Virus record (IMG/VR): IMGVR_UViG_3300020595_002975
Coordinates: 1 to 31,310 of that record
Strand: one strand, 5' to 3'
Length of the DNA stretch: 31,310 nucleotides
Source of the DNA: a virus
Below are positions 6,799-13,896 of the stretch, piece by piece. Position numbers and translations under genes: made by a program. Within the stretch, counting starts at the first letter, position 1. Every line of letters begins with the position of its first letter. A model generated the notes under the pieces. That model was not told the DNA's origin. It saw nothing but the letters and a program-made list of their open reading frames with translations, and ran no database searches.

Positions 6799-7590
6799 AT
6801 GGCACATTGTGTAGTAAGTTTAAGTGGTGGAATGGATAGTAGCACCCTATTGTTAAGAGCTATCGAAAAGTATGATACAGTAACAGGTATCTCATTTGAT
6901 TACGGTCAAAAACATAGAGTTGAACTTGAAAGAGCCCAACAATTAATTGATTACCTTGCAAGTAAAGGTCACAAAGTAAATTATCGTCAAATTAAACTAG
7001 ATGGTTTAGTAGATTTATTAGATTCAGCATTAACTGAAGGCGGGAAAGATGTACCTGAAGGACATTATGAACAAGATAATATGAAAGAAACAGTTGTTCC
7101 TAATAGAAATAAAATGTTTGCTTCTATTACTCAGGCAGTAGCATTATCTGTAGCAAATAAAACAGAAGAAACTTGTGATATCGCTTTAGGTATTCATGCG
7201 GGTGATCATGCAGTTTATCCTGATTGTAGACAAGAATTTAGGGATGCAGATGATGCAGCTTTTAGAATTGGTAATTGGGATGCAGATAGAGTAGGTTATT
7301 TTACCCCATATTTAGATACTGACAAATTTGGTATTTTACAAGATGGTGAAAAATTATGTAAAATTTTAAATATTGAATTCGATGAAGTCTATTCTAGAAC
7401 TAATACTAGTTATAAGCCTTTTCCTAGTGGGAACAGTGATTATAAATCTGCTTCATCTGTTGAAAGAATTGAAGCATTTATTGCTTTGGGTAGGAAAGAT
7501 CCTGTTCAATATGAAGACGAAACTGGTGAAGTTGATTATGAAATAGCAAAAGCTCATGTTGAGAAAGTGCTTGCTACTTATACTAAATAA
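6799..7590 (+). CDS. queC: QueC-like 7-cyano-7-deazaguanine synthase lacking the zinc cysteines
   Basis: A 263-residue PP-loop ATPase. SGGMDS (9-14) is the ATP pyrophosphatase loop; VPNRNKMF (100-107) and YPDCRQEF (140-147) are family motifs. QueC turns 7-carboxy-7-deazaguanine into preQ0 with ATP and ammonia, by way of an amide intermediate. Canonical QueC ends with four zinc-binding Cys (C-x8-C-x2-C-x2-C) just before V/TER. Here VERIEAF (221-227) is kept, but the four positions are Ser204 (one-residue shift), Asp214, Ser217 and Ser220, so no tetracysteine site exists. It is slightly longer than the usual roughly 230 residues. The enzyme may fold without zinc, may be altered in product (for example stopping at the amide), or may be inactive; neighbouring pathway genes argue against simple decay. 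Confidence 0.88.
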   Translation: MAHCVVSLSGGMDSSTLLLRAIEKYDTVTGISFDYGQKHRVELERAQQLIDYLASKGHKVNYRQIKLDGLVDLLDSALTEGGKDVPEGHYEQDNMKETVVPNRNKMFASITQAVALSVANKTEETCDIALGIHAGDHAVYPDCRQEFRDADDAAFRIGNWDADRVGYFTPYLDTDKFGILQDGEKLCKILNIEFDEVYSRTNTSYKPFPSGNSDYKSASSVERIEAFIALGRKDPVQYEDETGEVDYEIAKAHVEKVLATYTK

Positions 7591-7602
7591 TATGTATATT
7601 AA
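7570..7602 (+). promoter_or_regulatory. Weak Bacteroidetes-type promoter candidate
   Basis: CTTG at 7570-7573, 21 bases, then TATATTAA at 7595-7602. Both boxes deviate from consensus. It would give transcription into the small gene at 7629 and the tRNA that follows. Confidence 0.3.
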
Positions 7603-7628
7603 TAATAAAAAATATTAAGTATAAAGTA

Positions 7629-7772
7629 ATGGATTTAAATAGTCAGCAAAACGGTAATACCCAACTTAATAATGATAGAAATGCTTTTAACTCAAAAGTT
7701 AGTAAGTATAGTAAGTTAGGTAATACCAAAAAGGTACAATGGAGCGATAAAAGAAGATATCGTAACATTTAA
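7629..7772 (+). CDS. Small basic hypothetical protein (47 aa)
   Basis: An ATG frame of 47 codons, beginning MDLNSQQNGN and ending KRRYRNI. It is Asn/Gln-rich at the N-terminus and Lys/Arg-rich at the C-terminus, with no Cys. It occupies the space between queC and the tRNA and uses the same A/T-ending codons as its neighbours. No function can be assigned. The C-terminal basic patch could bind nucleic acid. Confidence 0.5.
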   Translation: MDLNSQQNGNTQLNNDRNAFNSKVSKYSKLGNTKKVQWSDKRRYRNI

Positions 7773-7778
7773 AGGATT

Positions 7779-7851
7779 TGTCTCGTGGTGTAATTGGTAA
7801 CACGTCTGGTTTTGGTCCAGAAGAGTATAGGTTCGAAACCTGTCGAGACAA
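7779..7851 (+). tRNA. tRNA-Gln (anticodon TTG)
   Basis: A full cloverleaf of 73 bases. The acceptor TGTCTCG (7779-7785) pairs with CGAGACA (7844-7850), and the D stem GTG pairs with CAC (7788-7790/7801-7803). Anticodon stem TCTGG/CCAGA encloses TTTTGGT with anticodon TTG at 7812-7814; the T stem ATAGG/CCTGT encloses TTCGAAA. The discriminator is A7851 and CCA is not encoded. U1-A72 fits glutamine tRNA. It reads CAA, a common codon in these AT-rich genes. Glutamine tRNA is not a queuosine substrate, so its place in the que cluster does not suggest a tRNA-modification link. Confidence 0.95.
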
Positions 7852-7878
7852 CAATTAATTTTAAAAAATAAATAAGTT

Positions 7879-8049
7879 ATGAGTAAAAACGAACAAGAAC
7901 TTCCAGATGCTTACTTACACCAAAGAGTAAGTTTTATGAAATCTACTATTAGAATAGTAGGTTATGGTTTTCTTCCTTTTAATTTGGAAACCGCAGCTAT
8001 TATTCTTATATTGAGTGAGATAATTGGAATAATAGAGGAATTAGTTTAA
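7879..8049 (+). CDS. Small conserved-type phage membrane protein (56 aa)
   Basis: Fifty-six residues: a polar start (MSKNEQELPD), a basic middle (QRVSFMKSTIRI), and a hydrophobic C-terminal half from about 28 to 55 that includes IILILSEIIGIIEELV. The pattern of a basic KSxIRI segment followed by a hydrophobic helix ending in EELV resembles a short protein common in T4-like marine phages. Function is unknown, and membrane association is likely. Confidence 0.65.
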   Translation: MSKNEQELPDAYLHQRVSFMKSTIRIVGYGFLPFNLETAAIILILSEIIGIIEELV

Positions 8050-8051
8050 AT

Positions 8052-8168
8052 ATGAATAAAAAAAATATCTCTAAAAAGTTAATAAGAGAACAACTTTTAT
8101 TTGAAAAATTAAAAGTAAATCCTAACTATGATTTAATAAGAAAATTACAACAAAAATTAGATAAATGA
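8052..8168 (+). CDS. Very small hypothetical protein (38 aa)
   Basis: A 38-codon frame from ATG, two bases after the previous stop, whose TGA overlaps the thioredoxin start (ATGA at 8165). It is Lys/Leu-rich and probably a single helix. The overlap at both ends with real genes supports translation. No function is visible; it could act mainly in translational coupling. Confidence 0.5.
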   Translation: MNKKNISKKLIREQLLFEKLKVNPNYDLIRKLQQKLDK

Positions 8169-8410
8169 AAAAAATACTTTATTTTAGTGCAGCATGGTGT
8201 AGTCCATGTAAAACATTAGGTCCTATTATGGAATCATTATCAGGCCAAATTAACTATCAAAAAATTGATGTTGATACTAATCAAGATCAATCTATTAAAT
8301 ATGGAATTAGAAATATACCTGCTTTAGTTTTATTAGAAAACGGAGAAGTTAAAGATAAAAAAGTAGGAGTATTATCAAAAGATCAAATTTTAAATTTTTA
8401 TAATGGGTAA
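8165..8410 (+). CDS. Thioredoxin-like protein
   Basis: An 81-residue compact thioredoxin fold. The redox site WCSPC spans 11-15 and the cis-proline loop NIPA has Pro52; IDVDTNQD matches the strand before it. It is shorter than classical thioredoxin (about 105) and close in size to T4 NrdC-like glutaredoxins. It probably reduces a cytosolic phage or host enzyme such as ribonucleotide reductase, which is not in this window. It overlaps the genes on both sides (four bases before, eight bases into the QueD-like gene), placing it in the modification operon. Confidence 0.9.
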   Translation: MKKILYFSAAWCSPCKTLGPIMESLSGQINYQKIDVDTNQDQSIKYGIRNIPALVLLENGEVKDKKVGVLSKDQILNFYNG

Positions 8411-8867
8411 ATATCAATCAAGTAAAATATTTGATGGTTTTTCTACTGTATTTAGACAATGGAAAGCAGAAACAACTCATTGTAAATTTATACATGGTTA
8501 TGGGATTTCATTTAAAGTATATTTTGAAGGTGAATTAGATGAAAGGAATTGGGTATGGGATTTTGGTGGAATGAAAAGAGCTAAAACTCAAATTGATGGT
8601 AAATCCCCTAAAGAATGGATGGATTATATGTTTGATCATACTTTAATTATAGCTGAAGATGATCCTTATCTTAAAGCATTTGAACAAATGGGTGAAGCAG
8701 GAGTAGCCCAAGTAAGAATAATACCAGCTACTGGTGCTGAAAAATTTGCTGAATATATTTATAAGAAGCTTAATGAATTTGTTAAAATTGAAACTCAAAA
8801 TAGAGTAAAAGTTACTAAGGTTAAGTTTATGGAGCATGGGAAAAATGCTGCGTATTATGTAGAATAA
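8403..8867 (+). CDS. queD: QueD-like 6-carboxytetrahydropterin synthase, variant metal site
   Basis: A 154-residue protein of the PTPS/QueD fold, longer than E. coli QueD (about 120). Cys27 and His31 in HCKFIHGYG match the catalytic Cys and first His of the C-x3-HGH motif, but the second His is Tyr33. The upstream AAH zinc His is also absent (TVFRQW region). His79 in FDHTL fits the catalytic LDHxxL His and Glu144 the substrate-binding Glu. His26 could be a replacement ligand. QueD makes carboxytetrahydropterin from dihydroneopterin triphosphate, the FolE product, on the way to 7-deazaguanine. FolE and QueE lie just downstream. The family call is good; activity with a changed zinc site is uncertain. 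Confidence 0.75.
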   Translation: MGKYQSSKIFDGFSTVFRQWKAETTHCKFIHGYGISFKVYFEGELDERNWVWDFGGMKRAKTQIDGKSPKEWMDYMFDHTLIIAEDDPYLKAFEQMGEAGVAQVRIIPATGAEKFAEYIYKKLNEFVKIETQNRVKVTKVKFMEHGKNAAYYVE

Positions 8868-8908
8868 AAGTTATAATAGTGAATAAAAAACCACTTTAAA
8901 AAATTTAT

Positions 8909-9697
8909 ATGGAACACAAACAACTTAAAAGAATCGAAGATTATAATAAAAATCTTCCAATTGTAGAAATTTATACCGCGGTACAAAGTGAGGGAAGTAG
9001 AGCAGGCTACCCAACTGTTGTAATTAGAACTACGGGTTGCACACATCGTTGCTATTTTGGTGAAGGTGGATGGTGTGATTCTTGGTATACTTCAATCCAC
9101 CCAGAAAAAGGAAAATTTAATTTTAATAATATTATTAAAATGTATGAGGATAATCCTCATATAAAAGAAATGATGTTAACTGGGGGATCACCTACTATGC
9201 ATTCTGCTTTAGTAAATGAATTAACCCACTTTGCAAATGAAAAAAATATCTTTATTACTATTGAAACTGAAGGAAGTCATTTTTTACCGACTGATTATCC
9301 TATTAATTTGCTTTCTATTAGTCCTAAGTTCTCCAATAGTGTACCTGTACTTGGGGTATCTACACCTCAAGGAGCTGTTACAGACCAAAGAATGATTGAT
9401 AGACATAATAAGCTTAGGCTTAATTATGAAGCAATTAAACAATCAATAGCTTACCACTCAGATTATCACATTAAACCTGTATGGGATGGTAAAGATAAAA
9501 AAGCATTAGCTGAAATTATGGAATGTATTTCTATATTAGATGTTAAACCTGAAAAAGTATGGTTTATGCCTGCAGGTGATTCTAGAGAAGCATTGTTTAG
9601 ATCTTATCCTATATTATTTGATTGGGTTAGAGACAATGGTTATAGAATGACTTGGAGACCTCATATCATAGCATTTGAAGACCAACGTGAAGTATAG
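8909..9697 (+). CDS. queE: QueE-like radical SAM 7-carboxy-7-deazaguanine synthase
   Basis: A 262-residue radical SAM protein. Cys44, Cys48 and Cys56 form C-x3-C-x7-C (CTHRCYFGEGGWC) instead of the usual C-x3-C-x2-C, an insertion in the cluster loop; some QueE proteins are known with unusual spacing. LTGGSPT (90-96) matches the GGEP SAM-binding motif with Ser for Glu, and SISPKFS (about 136-142) matches the conserved SPK of QueE. QueE contracts carboxytetrahydropterin to 7-carboxy-7-deazaguanine. The N-terminal VEIYTAVQSEGSRAG segment is the typical substrate-loop start. It sits between QueD-like and FolE in one run of genes, matching the pathway. Confidence 0.85.
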   Translation: MEHKQLKRIEDYNKNLPIVEIYTAVQSEGSRAGYPTVVIRTTGCTHRCYFGEGGWCDSWYTSIHPEKGKFNFNNIIKMYEDNPHIKEMMLTGGSPTMHSALVNELTHFANEKNIFITIETEGSHFLPTDYPINLLSISPKFSNSVPVLGVSTPQGAVTDQRMIDRHNKLRLNYEAIKQSIAYHSDYHIKPVWDGKDKKALAEIMECISILDVKPEKVWFMPAGDSREALFRSYPILFDWVRDNGYRMTWRPHIIAFEDQREV

Positions 9698-9834
9698 TGG
9701 ATAAGCAAGAAGCCCTTCGTATATTGGACGAAGTAAAAGAAAATGTAAATACTTGTTGTGCCATTACAATGGAACCTGATGAAGTATTAGTATTATTAGA
9801 TAAATTAGAAAGTTATATAAATGAACAAACGTAG
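9697..9834 (+). CDS. Short hypothetical protein with GTG start (45 aa)
   Basis: The GTG overlaps the last base of the queE stop, and the frame ends 14 bases inside folE. The product is acidic and Leu-rich, with Cys-Cys at residues 20-21 and a probable C-terminal helix. The filling of an otherwise 120-base gap and the tight overlaps favour coding, but length and start codon leave doubt. No homology is recognised. Confidence 0.4.
   Translation: MDKQEALRILDEVKENVNTCCAITMEPDEVLVLLDKLESYINEQT
9715..9733 (+). promoter_or_regulatory. Inverted repeat with promoter-like box before folE
   Basis: CTTCGT (9715-9720) and ACGAAG (9728-9733) form a perfect 6-base inverted repeat around ATATTGG. The centre also contains TTCGTATATT, the recurring promoter-associated string, here 96 bases before folE. 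It could be an operator, a hairpin or chance inside a small gene. No TTTG box stands at the right distance. Confidence 0.25.
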
Positions 9835-10513
9835 AAAAATTCACGAAGAATTAGAAGTAGTAAAAGTAGGTTATGCAAATGGAGTTGCTGAAGGATTTCC
9901 TTTTACAGATAAACAAAAGGAAAAAATAATTAATAATGCTGAAAAAGCTTATGGTAAGTTTTTAGATGCATTAAAGTGTGATTGGAGAAATGATCCGAAT
10001 TCTATAGAAACCCCTCGTAGAGTAGCTAAGGCTTATGTTAATGATTTATGGGAAGGTAGATACACAGCGATGTCTCCTATTACATCATTCCCATCGGATG
10101 GTTATGATGGTGTTATTATAGAACGTAATATACCGTTAACTTCAATGTGTTCTCACCACCATCAAACTATTGGAGGAGTAGTTCATATAGGTTATATATC
10201 AGGAGAAAATGGTCAAGTAATTGGTTTATCTAAATTAAATAGGATTGTAGAGTTATTTGGTCGAAGGGGAGCTATTCAAGAACAATTAACATCTGCTATC
10301 CATAATGCTGTAGATAAAATTACTGAAAATAATAAAGGAGTTATTGTTACTATAGTTGGGACTCACAATTGTGTATCTTGTAGAGGAGTTAAACATGCTG
10401 GAGCAGCAATGGTAACTACTAAAGCATCAGGAGCTTTTAGAGAAGATTCAAATCAAGCACGTAAAGAATTTTTTGATTCATTAAAAATAAACAATGGAGG
10501 ACACAACATCTAA
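9821..10513 (+). CDS. folE: GTP cyclohydrolase I (FolE)
   Basis: A 230-residue type I enzyme that converts GTP to dihydroneopterin triphosphate, the first step towards 7-deazaguanine (and folate). Zinc ligands Cys110 and His113 are in MCSHHHQT, and Cys184 is in HNCVSCRG. GLSKLNRIVELFGRR (135-149) and RGVKHAGA are family motifs. The N-terminal helices (ETPRRVAKAY) are intact and the length is normal. Its place after queD and queE strongly suggests that it feeds that pathway, not folate. The next gene overlaps it by 20 bases. Confidence 0.95.
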   Translation: MNKRRKIHEELEVVKVGYANGVAEGFPFTDKQKEKIINNAEKAYGKFLDALKCDWRNDPNSIETPRRVAKAYVNDLWEGRYTAMSPITSFPSDGYDGVIIERNIPLTSMCSHHHQTIGGVVHIGYISGENGQVIGLSKLNRIVELFGRRGAIQEQLTSAIHNAVDKITENNKGVIVTIVGTHNCVSCRGVKHAGAAMVTTKASGAFREDSNQARKEFFDSLKINNGGHNI

Positions 10514-11015
10514 AATATTTCTTAAATGGTCTGATATACAGGAGTATATTGAAATATTATCATTAAAAATATTAACAGACTATCCAAACATAGATTCAGT
10601 AATGGGAATACCTAGAGGTGGTTTAATTCCTGCAGTAATGATTTCACATGAATTAGGAATACCATTAGTTATACATCCAACTAGAAATACTTTAGTTATA
10701 GATGATATTAATGATACAGGGTATACTCTAGATAAAGCACCAGGAGTTTATCATGCCGTTTTACATCATAAACCAACATCAAAATTTAAACCTAATTTTT
10801 ATGCCGAAGAAGCAGGTGAAGAATGGATAGTTTATCCTTGGGAAAAAGAAGATTCAGAAGCTTTACCCGATTATTTCCAATCAGATGAATTTTTAGAATT
10901 TGCAGAAGGAGAAGATAACTCTGTGGCATGGTCAGAAGAAGATAATAAATTACATACTATTGGAGGATTAACCATGCCTAAAGAAAACACAAATAAATTA
11001 AATAAAAATGAATAA
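10494..11015 (+). CDS. Purine phosphoribosyltransferase-like protein
   Basis: A 173-residue type I PRTase. VIDDINDTG (68-76) is the PRPP loop with two Asp, GIPRGG (38-43) the pyrophosphate loop, and EEWIVYPWEK (about 108-117) resembles xanthine/guanine PRTase ends. The hood is short and the last 50 residues are acidic and low in complexity. The likely reaction is joining a purine base with PRPP. It overlaps folE by 20 bases and precedes a MazG-like gene, so it may serve purine supply, or may act on a deazaguanine base; the latter is speculation. Xanthine/guanine PRTase is the best guess. Confidence 0.75.
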   Translation: MEDTTSKIFLKWSDIQEYIEILSLKILTDYPNIDSVMGIPRGGLIPAVMISHELGIPLVIHPTRNTLVIDDINDTGYTLDKAPGVYHAVLHHKPTSKFKPNFYAEEAGEEWIVYPWEKEDSEALPDYFQSDEFLEFAEGEDNSVAWSEEDNKLHTIGGLTMPKENTNKLNKNE

Positions 11016-11577
11016 ACACCCAAAACTAGAATCTAATCCTTGTTGTGCACATGATTTAGAAAGTGTACCTTTTGTAGATGAAGTAGAAGAATTTAATAAA
11101 ACATTTGGAAAACCGAATAAATATGAACCCACAATACCAGAAAAAAAAGAATGGCAATTCGTATATGACTTTATACTTGAAGAATTGGAAGAATATAGAC
11201 AGGCTTGCGAAAACGGAGACATCGTGGAAGTTTTGGATGCTCTGTGTGATATTGCTTATGTTTCCCTTGGGAACGGTACTATGTTACACGGCCTTAAAGA
11301 TAAGATATGGCCAGCCTATCAAGAAGTACAAGGAAGCAATATGTCAAAGTCTTGTATCACTGAAGAAGAGGCCATGGAAACTGTCACCCTCCGTTCTAAA
11401 GAACAAAATGAGCCATGTCACTATGAAAAGGTGGAGGAGAAATTTGTAGTATATAGAACTAGAGATAGAAAGGTTATGAAATCAATTAAATATTATAGAC
11501 CTGATCTTAATCAATTCTTTACAGAACAAGAAGTAGATAAATGTAAACCTAATTATGATCCTGGGACTATTATATAA
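11008..11577 (+). CDS. MazG/HisE-like NTP pyrophosphohydrolase
   Basis: A 189-residue protein with an all-alpha NTP-PPase core. EELEEYRQ (58-65) gives the E-E-x2-E metal motif, and EVLDALCDIAYV (74-85) gives the second helix with Asp77 and Asp81. Such enzymes hydrolyse (d)NTPs to monophosphates and are common in marine phages. The C-terminal part (from about 115) contains a tail rich in charged residues and Tyr, not assigned. It overlaps the PRTase by eight bases and abuts the polymerase gene (one-base overlap of stop and start). Bases about 11210-11420 use more C/G-ending codons than neighbouring genes. Confidence 0.8.
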   Translation: MNKHPKLESNPCCAHDLESVPFVDEVEEFNKTFGKPNKYEPTIPEKKEWQFVYDFILEELEEYRQACENGDIVEVLDALCDIAYVSLGNGTMLHGLKDKIWPAYQEVQGSNMSKSCITEEEAMETVTLRSKEQNEPCHYEKVEEKFVVYRTRDRKVMKSIKYYRPDLNQFFTEQEVDKCKPNYDPGTII

Positions 11578-13286
11578 TGTATAAAAAAGCATATTCTACT
11601 AGATTAGGGGGAAATAAATATAAAATTCATCTATGGGATCATGCTGGATATGACGAAATTGAGTGGTATAATTATGCTTACCAAGAATGTTCAGATGAAG
11701 ATGCTACTCATAAAGGTTTAAGTGGAGAATCTCTTAAAAAGATTTATAAATGGGATAAAAATACTTCTAATCTTCATTTTCATGATATAACTCCATATCA
11801 AAAATTTCTAATAGAAAAATATGGTACTAATGATAAACCTTCTACTGGCCATAAAGAATTATTTTTTGATATTGAATGTGAAATAGGAGGGGCATTAACT
11901 GAAGAATATATTGAAAGAGCTCCTATGCCTATTACAACAATAGCATATTGGGATAAAACATCAGATACTTGGGTTATATTAGTTCGTGATGATAAAAGTG
12001 AATTAAAAAGAACAAAAGCTAAAAATAAAGAAATTGTTCCAGTTAAAACTGAACAAGAATTATTAGCAACCTTTTTAGAACGTTTTAGAGAAATTGATCC
12101 TGATATTTTAATTGGTTATAATAGTGATTATTTTGATATACCTTATTTATATTATAGAATGTGTAATGTATTAGGTAAAGAATGGGCAGATCAATTATCC
12201 CCTTTAGGTAAAGTTAATGCTAAAAAAAATAACCAATATTTTTATAAAAGAAACCAATTTGTAGATATTATGGGAGTTGAATCTCTAGATTATATGAGAT
12301 TGCATAAAAAGTATAGTTGGAAAGATGAACCTAGTTGGAAATTAGATGCTATTGGGGAAAAATATACAGGTATAGGTAAAATAGACTATGAAGGAAATTT
12401 AGATCAATTATTTAAGATTGACCTACAAAAATATATTCAGTATAATTTCCGTGATGTTGAAATATTAAAGTTATTAGATGAAAAGCTTCAATATATAGCT
12501 TTAACTAAAAACCTATCACATAAGGGAAAGCATAATTATAGTGAAGTTTATGCTAATAGTAAAACCCAAGACGGTGCAATTTCAGCTTATTTATTAAGTC
12601 AAAATATAATTCCCCCTCCTAAAGATCCTAATCCTAGAAGTAAAAAAGGATACGCTGGGGGTTATCTTTTTTGTCCTAAAGCAGGGTTATATAAATACAT
12701 GTTTGATGAAGATTTAACATCACTATATCCATCTATTATTATGTCTTTAAACATAGGTAGAGAAACATTTAAGGGCCGTATTATAGATGCTGATGATCGT
12801 AATAATAGATTAGGCCTTAATGATTTGAAAGAACGTGACCAAGATGAAGAATTATTAGTTGAAAATGCTAAGGGACGCCAAACTAGAGTTAACGTTAGTA
12901 AGTTAATTTCTATGGTAGAACAAAATAATTTAGCTATGTCTGCTAATGGTTGCTTATTTACTACTGATAGAGAATCTACCTTATCTACTGTTCTAAATAA
13001 ATGGTTTGATGAAAGAGTAGAATATAAAAATAAAATGAAAAAAGCATATAAAACAGGAAATAAAGAAAAAGGAGCATATTTTTATTTAATGCAATATACT
13101 ATGAAGATTTTACTTAATAGTTTATATGGGGCTACTGCTTTACCTTCATTTAGATATGGAATGAGTTTATCTGTATTAAGTGAAGCAATTACCTTATCAG
13201 GCCACAGAATTATACAAGAATCAGCTTTATGTGCTAATAGACATATGAATAAAGTAATAAAAGGGCAAATAAAGTTAGAAATATGA
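11577..13286 (+). CDS. Family B DNA polymerase, N-terminal part (exonuclease, motifs A and B)
   Basis: 569 residues equal to roughly the first two thirds of T4 gp43. Exo I is FFDIE (Asp98, Glu100), Exo II is IGYNSDYFD (about 180-188), and Exo III is YNFRDVE (about 288-294). Motif A is DLTSLYPSI (Asp379) and motif B is KILLNSLYG (Lys510, Asn514, Tyr517). The frame ends shortly after motif B and lacks the catalytic DTDS of motif C, which is on a separate gene at 13897. Together the parts give 880 residues, close to T4 gp43 (898), so a two-subunit polymerase is likely. The stop overlaps the start of a cupin gene (ATGA). No homing endonuclease is visible at the split. Confidence 0.93.
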   Translation: MYKKAYSTRLGGNKYKIHLWDHAGYDEIEWYNYAYQECSDEDATHKGLSGESLKKIYKWDKNTSNLHFHDITPYQKFLIEKYGTNDKPSTGHKELFFDIECEIGGALTEEYIERAPMPITTIAYWDKTSDTWVILVRDDKSELKRTKAKNKEIVPVKTEQELLATFLERFREIDPDILIGYNSDYFDIPYLYYRMCNVLGKEWADQLSPLGKVNAKKNNQYFYKRNQFVDIMGVESLDYMRLHKKYSWKDEPSWKLDAIGEKYTGIGKIDYEGNLDQLFKIDLQKYIQYNFRDVEILKLLDEKLQYIALTKNLSHKGKHNYSEVYANSKTQDGAISAYLLSQNIIPPPKDPNPRSKKGYAGGYLFCPKAGLYKYMFDEDLTSLYPSIIMSLNIGRETFKGRIIDADDRNNRLGLNDLKERDQDEELLVENAKGRQTRVNVSKLISMVEQNNLAMSANGCLFTTDRESTLSTVLNKWFDERVEYKNKMKKAYKTGNKEKGAYFYLMQYTMKILLNSLYGATALPSFRYGMSLSVLSEAITLSGHRIIQESALCANRHMNKVIKGQIKLEI

Positions 13287-13630
13287 AATATGAAGTAGAA
13301 AGCAGACCTTGGGGTATGTACGAAGTATTATTAGATTCCCCTGAATGTAAGGTAAAACGAATTACTGTTGCTCCGGAATCAAGATTATCATATCAATATC
13401 ACTATAAAAGAAAAGAAACTTGGACTATTATTAAAGGTAATTTAACTATTATTTTAGATGATGAAAAACTATTTAGGGGACCAGGTCAATCAATAAGAAT
13501 ACCATTAGGAGCTAAACATAGAGCTTGGAATGAAACTGATGAATTAATTCAATTTATAGAAGTACAAACTGGAGATTATTTTGGAGAAGATGATATAATA
13601 AGAATAGAAGACGATTATAATAGAAAATAA
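13283..13630 (+). CDS. Cupin: mannose-6-phosphate isomerase type II-like
   Basis: A 115-residue protein matching the isomerase domain of bifunctional AlgA/ManC enzymes: RPWGMYEVL at the start, KRITVAPESRLSYQYHYKR, ETWTIIKG, IPLGAKHRAWN and GEDDIIR near the end. The cupin metal site is Gln38, His40, Glu45 and His79. It would interconvert mannose-6-phosphate and fructose-6-phosphate, feeding GDP-mannose for the glycan genes after 26327. The guanylyltransferase half is absent. It is lodged between the two halves of the DNA polymerase, with a four-base overlap to the first, an odd place for a sugar enzyme. Confidence 0.85.
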   Translation: MKYEVESRPWGMYEVLLDSPECKVKRITVAPESRLSYQYHYKRKETWTIIKGNLTIILDDEKLFRGPGQSIRIPLGAKHRAWNETDELIQFIEVQTGDYFGEDDIIRIEDDYNRK

Positions 13631-13631
13631 T

Positions 13632-13895
13632 ATGGCATTAAAAAAACAATCAATAAGAAAAGGAATGGATATCTTAGTTAATGAAGATAGAATTTCTAAA
13701 GAAGAATTAATTATAATTAGTGAATCTTGGGATGAAAGACAAGAAAGATTCTTCAGAAAAATGTTAAAACAAGGAGGTGAATTTAAAATTAAAGGTATTA
13801 AATATAAAATATTTTTAAAAGAAAGATCAGATTTAAATTCTCAAGGAGAAAAACCTATAAACCTCCCACCTATTTCTGGAGAGAGATCATTTTAG
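13632..13895 (+). CDS. Small basic hypothetical protein between polymerase halves
   Basis: An 87-residue protein that I do not recognise. It is strongly basic in the first 60 residues with a likely helix (ISKEELIIISESWDERQERF) followed by short strands (GEFKIKGIKYKIFL), and a Pro-rich end. There is one base between it and the cupin stop, and one base before the second polymerase part. The basic character fits nucleic-acid binding, and a role in polymerase assembly is conceivable, but nothing in the sequence shows it. Confidence 0.7.
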   Translation: MALKKQSIRKGMDILVNEDRISKEELIIISESWDERQERFFRKMLKQGGEFKIKGIKYKIFLKERSDLNSQGEKPINLPPISGERSF

Positions 13896-13896
13896 T

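Noticed and set aside
7591-7628. Intrinsic terminator after queC
   Set aside because: Only an A/T-pair hairpin (TTAATA/TATTAA) can form, without a G/C stem or a T run.
13287-13896. Intein or homing-endonuclease insertion as the cause of the polymerase split
   Set aside because: Neither intervening protein has LAGLIDADG, HNH, GIY-YIG or intein splice motifs; one is a clear cupin.
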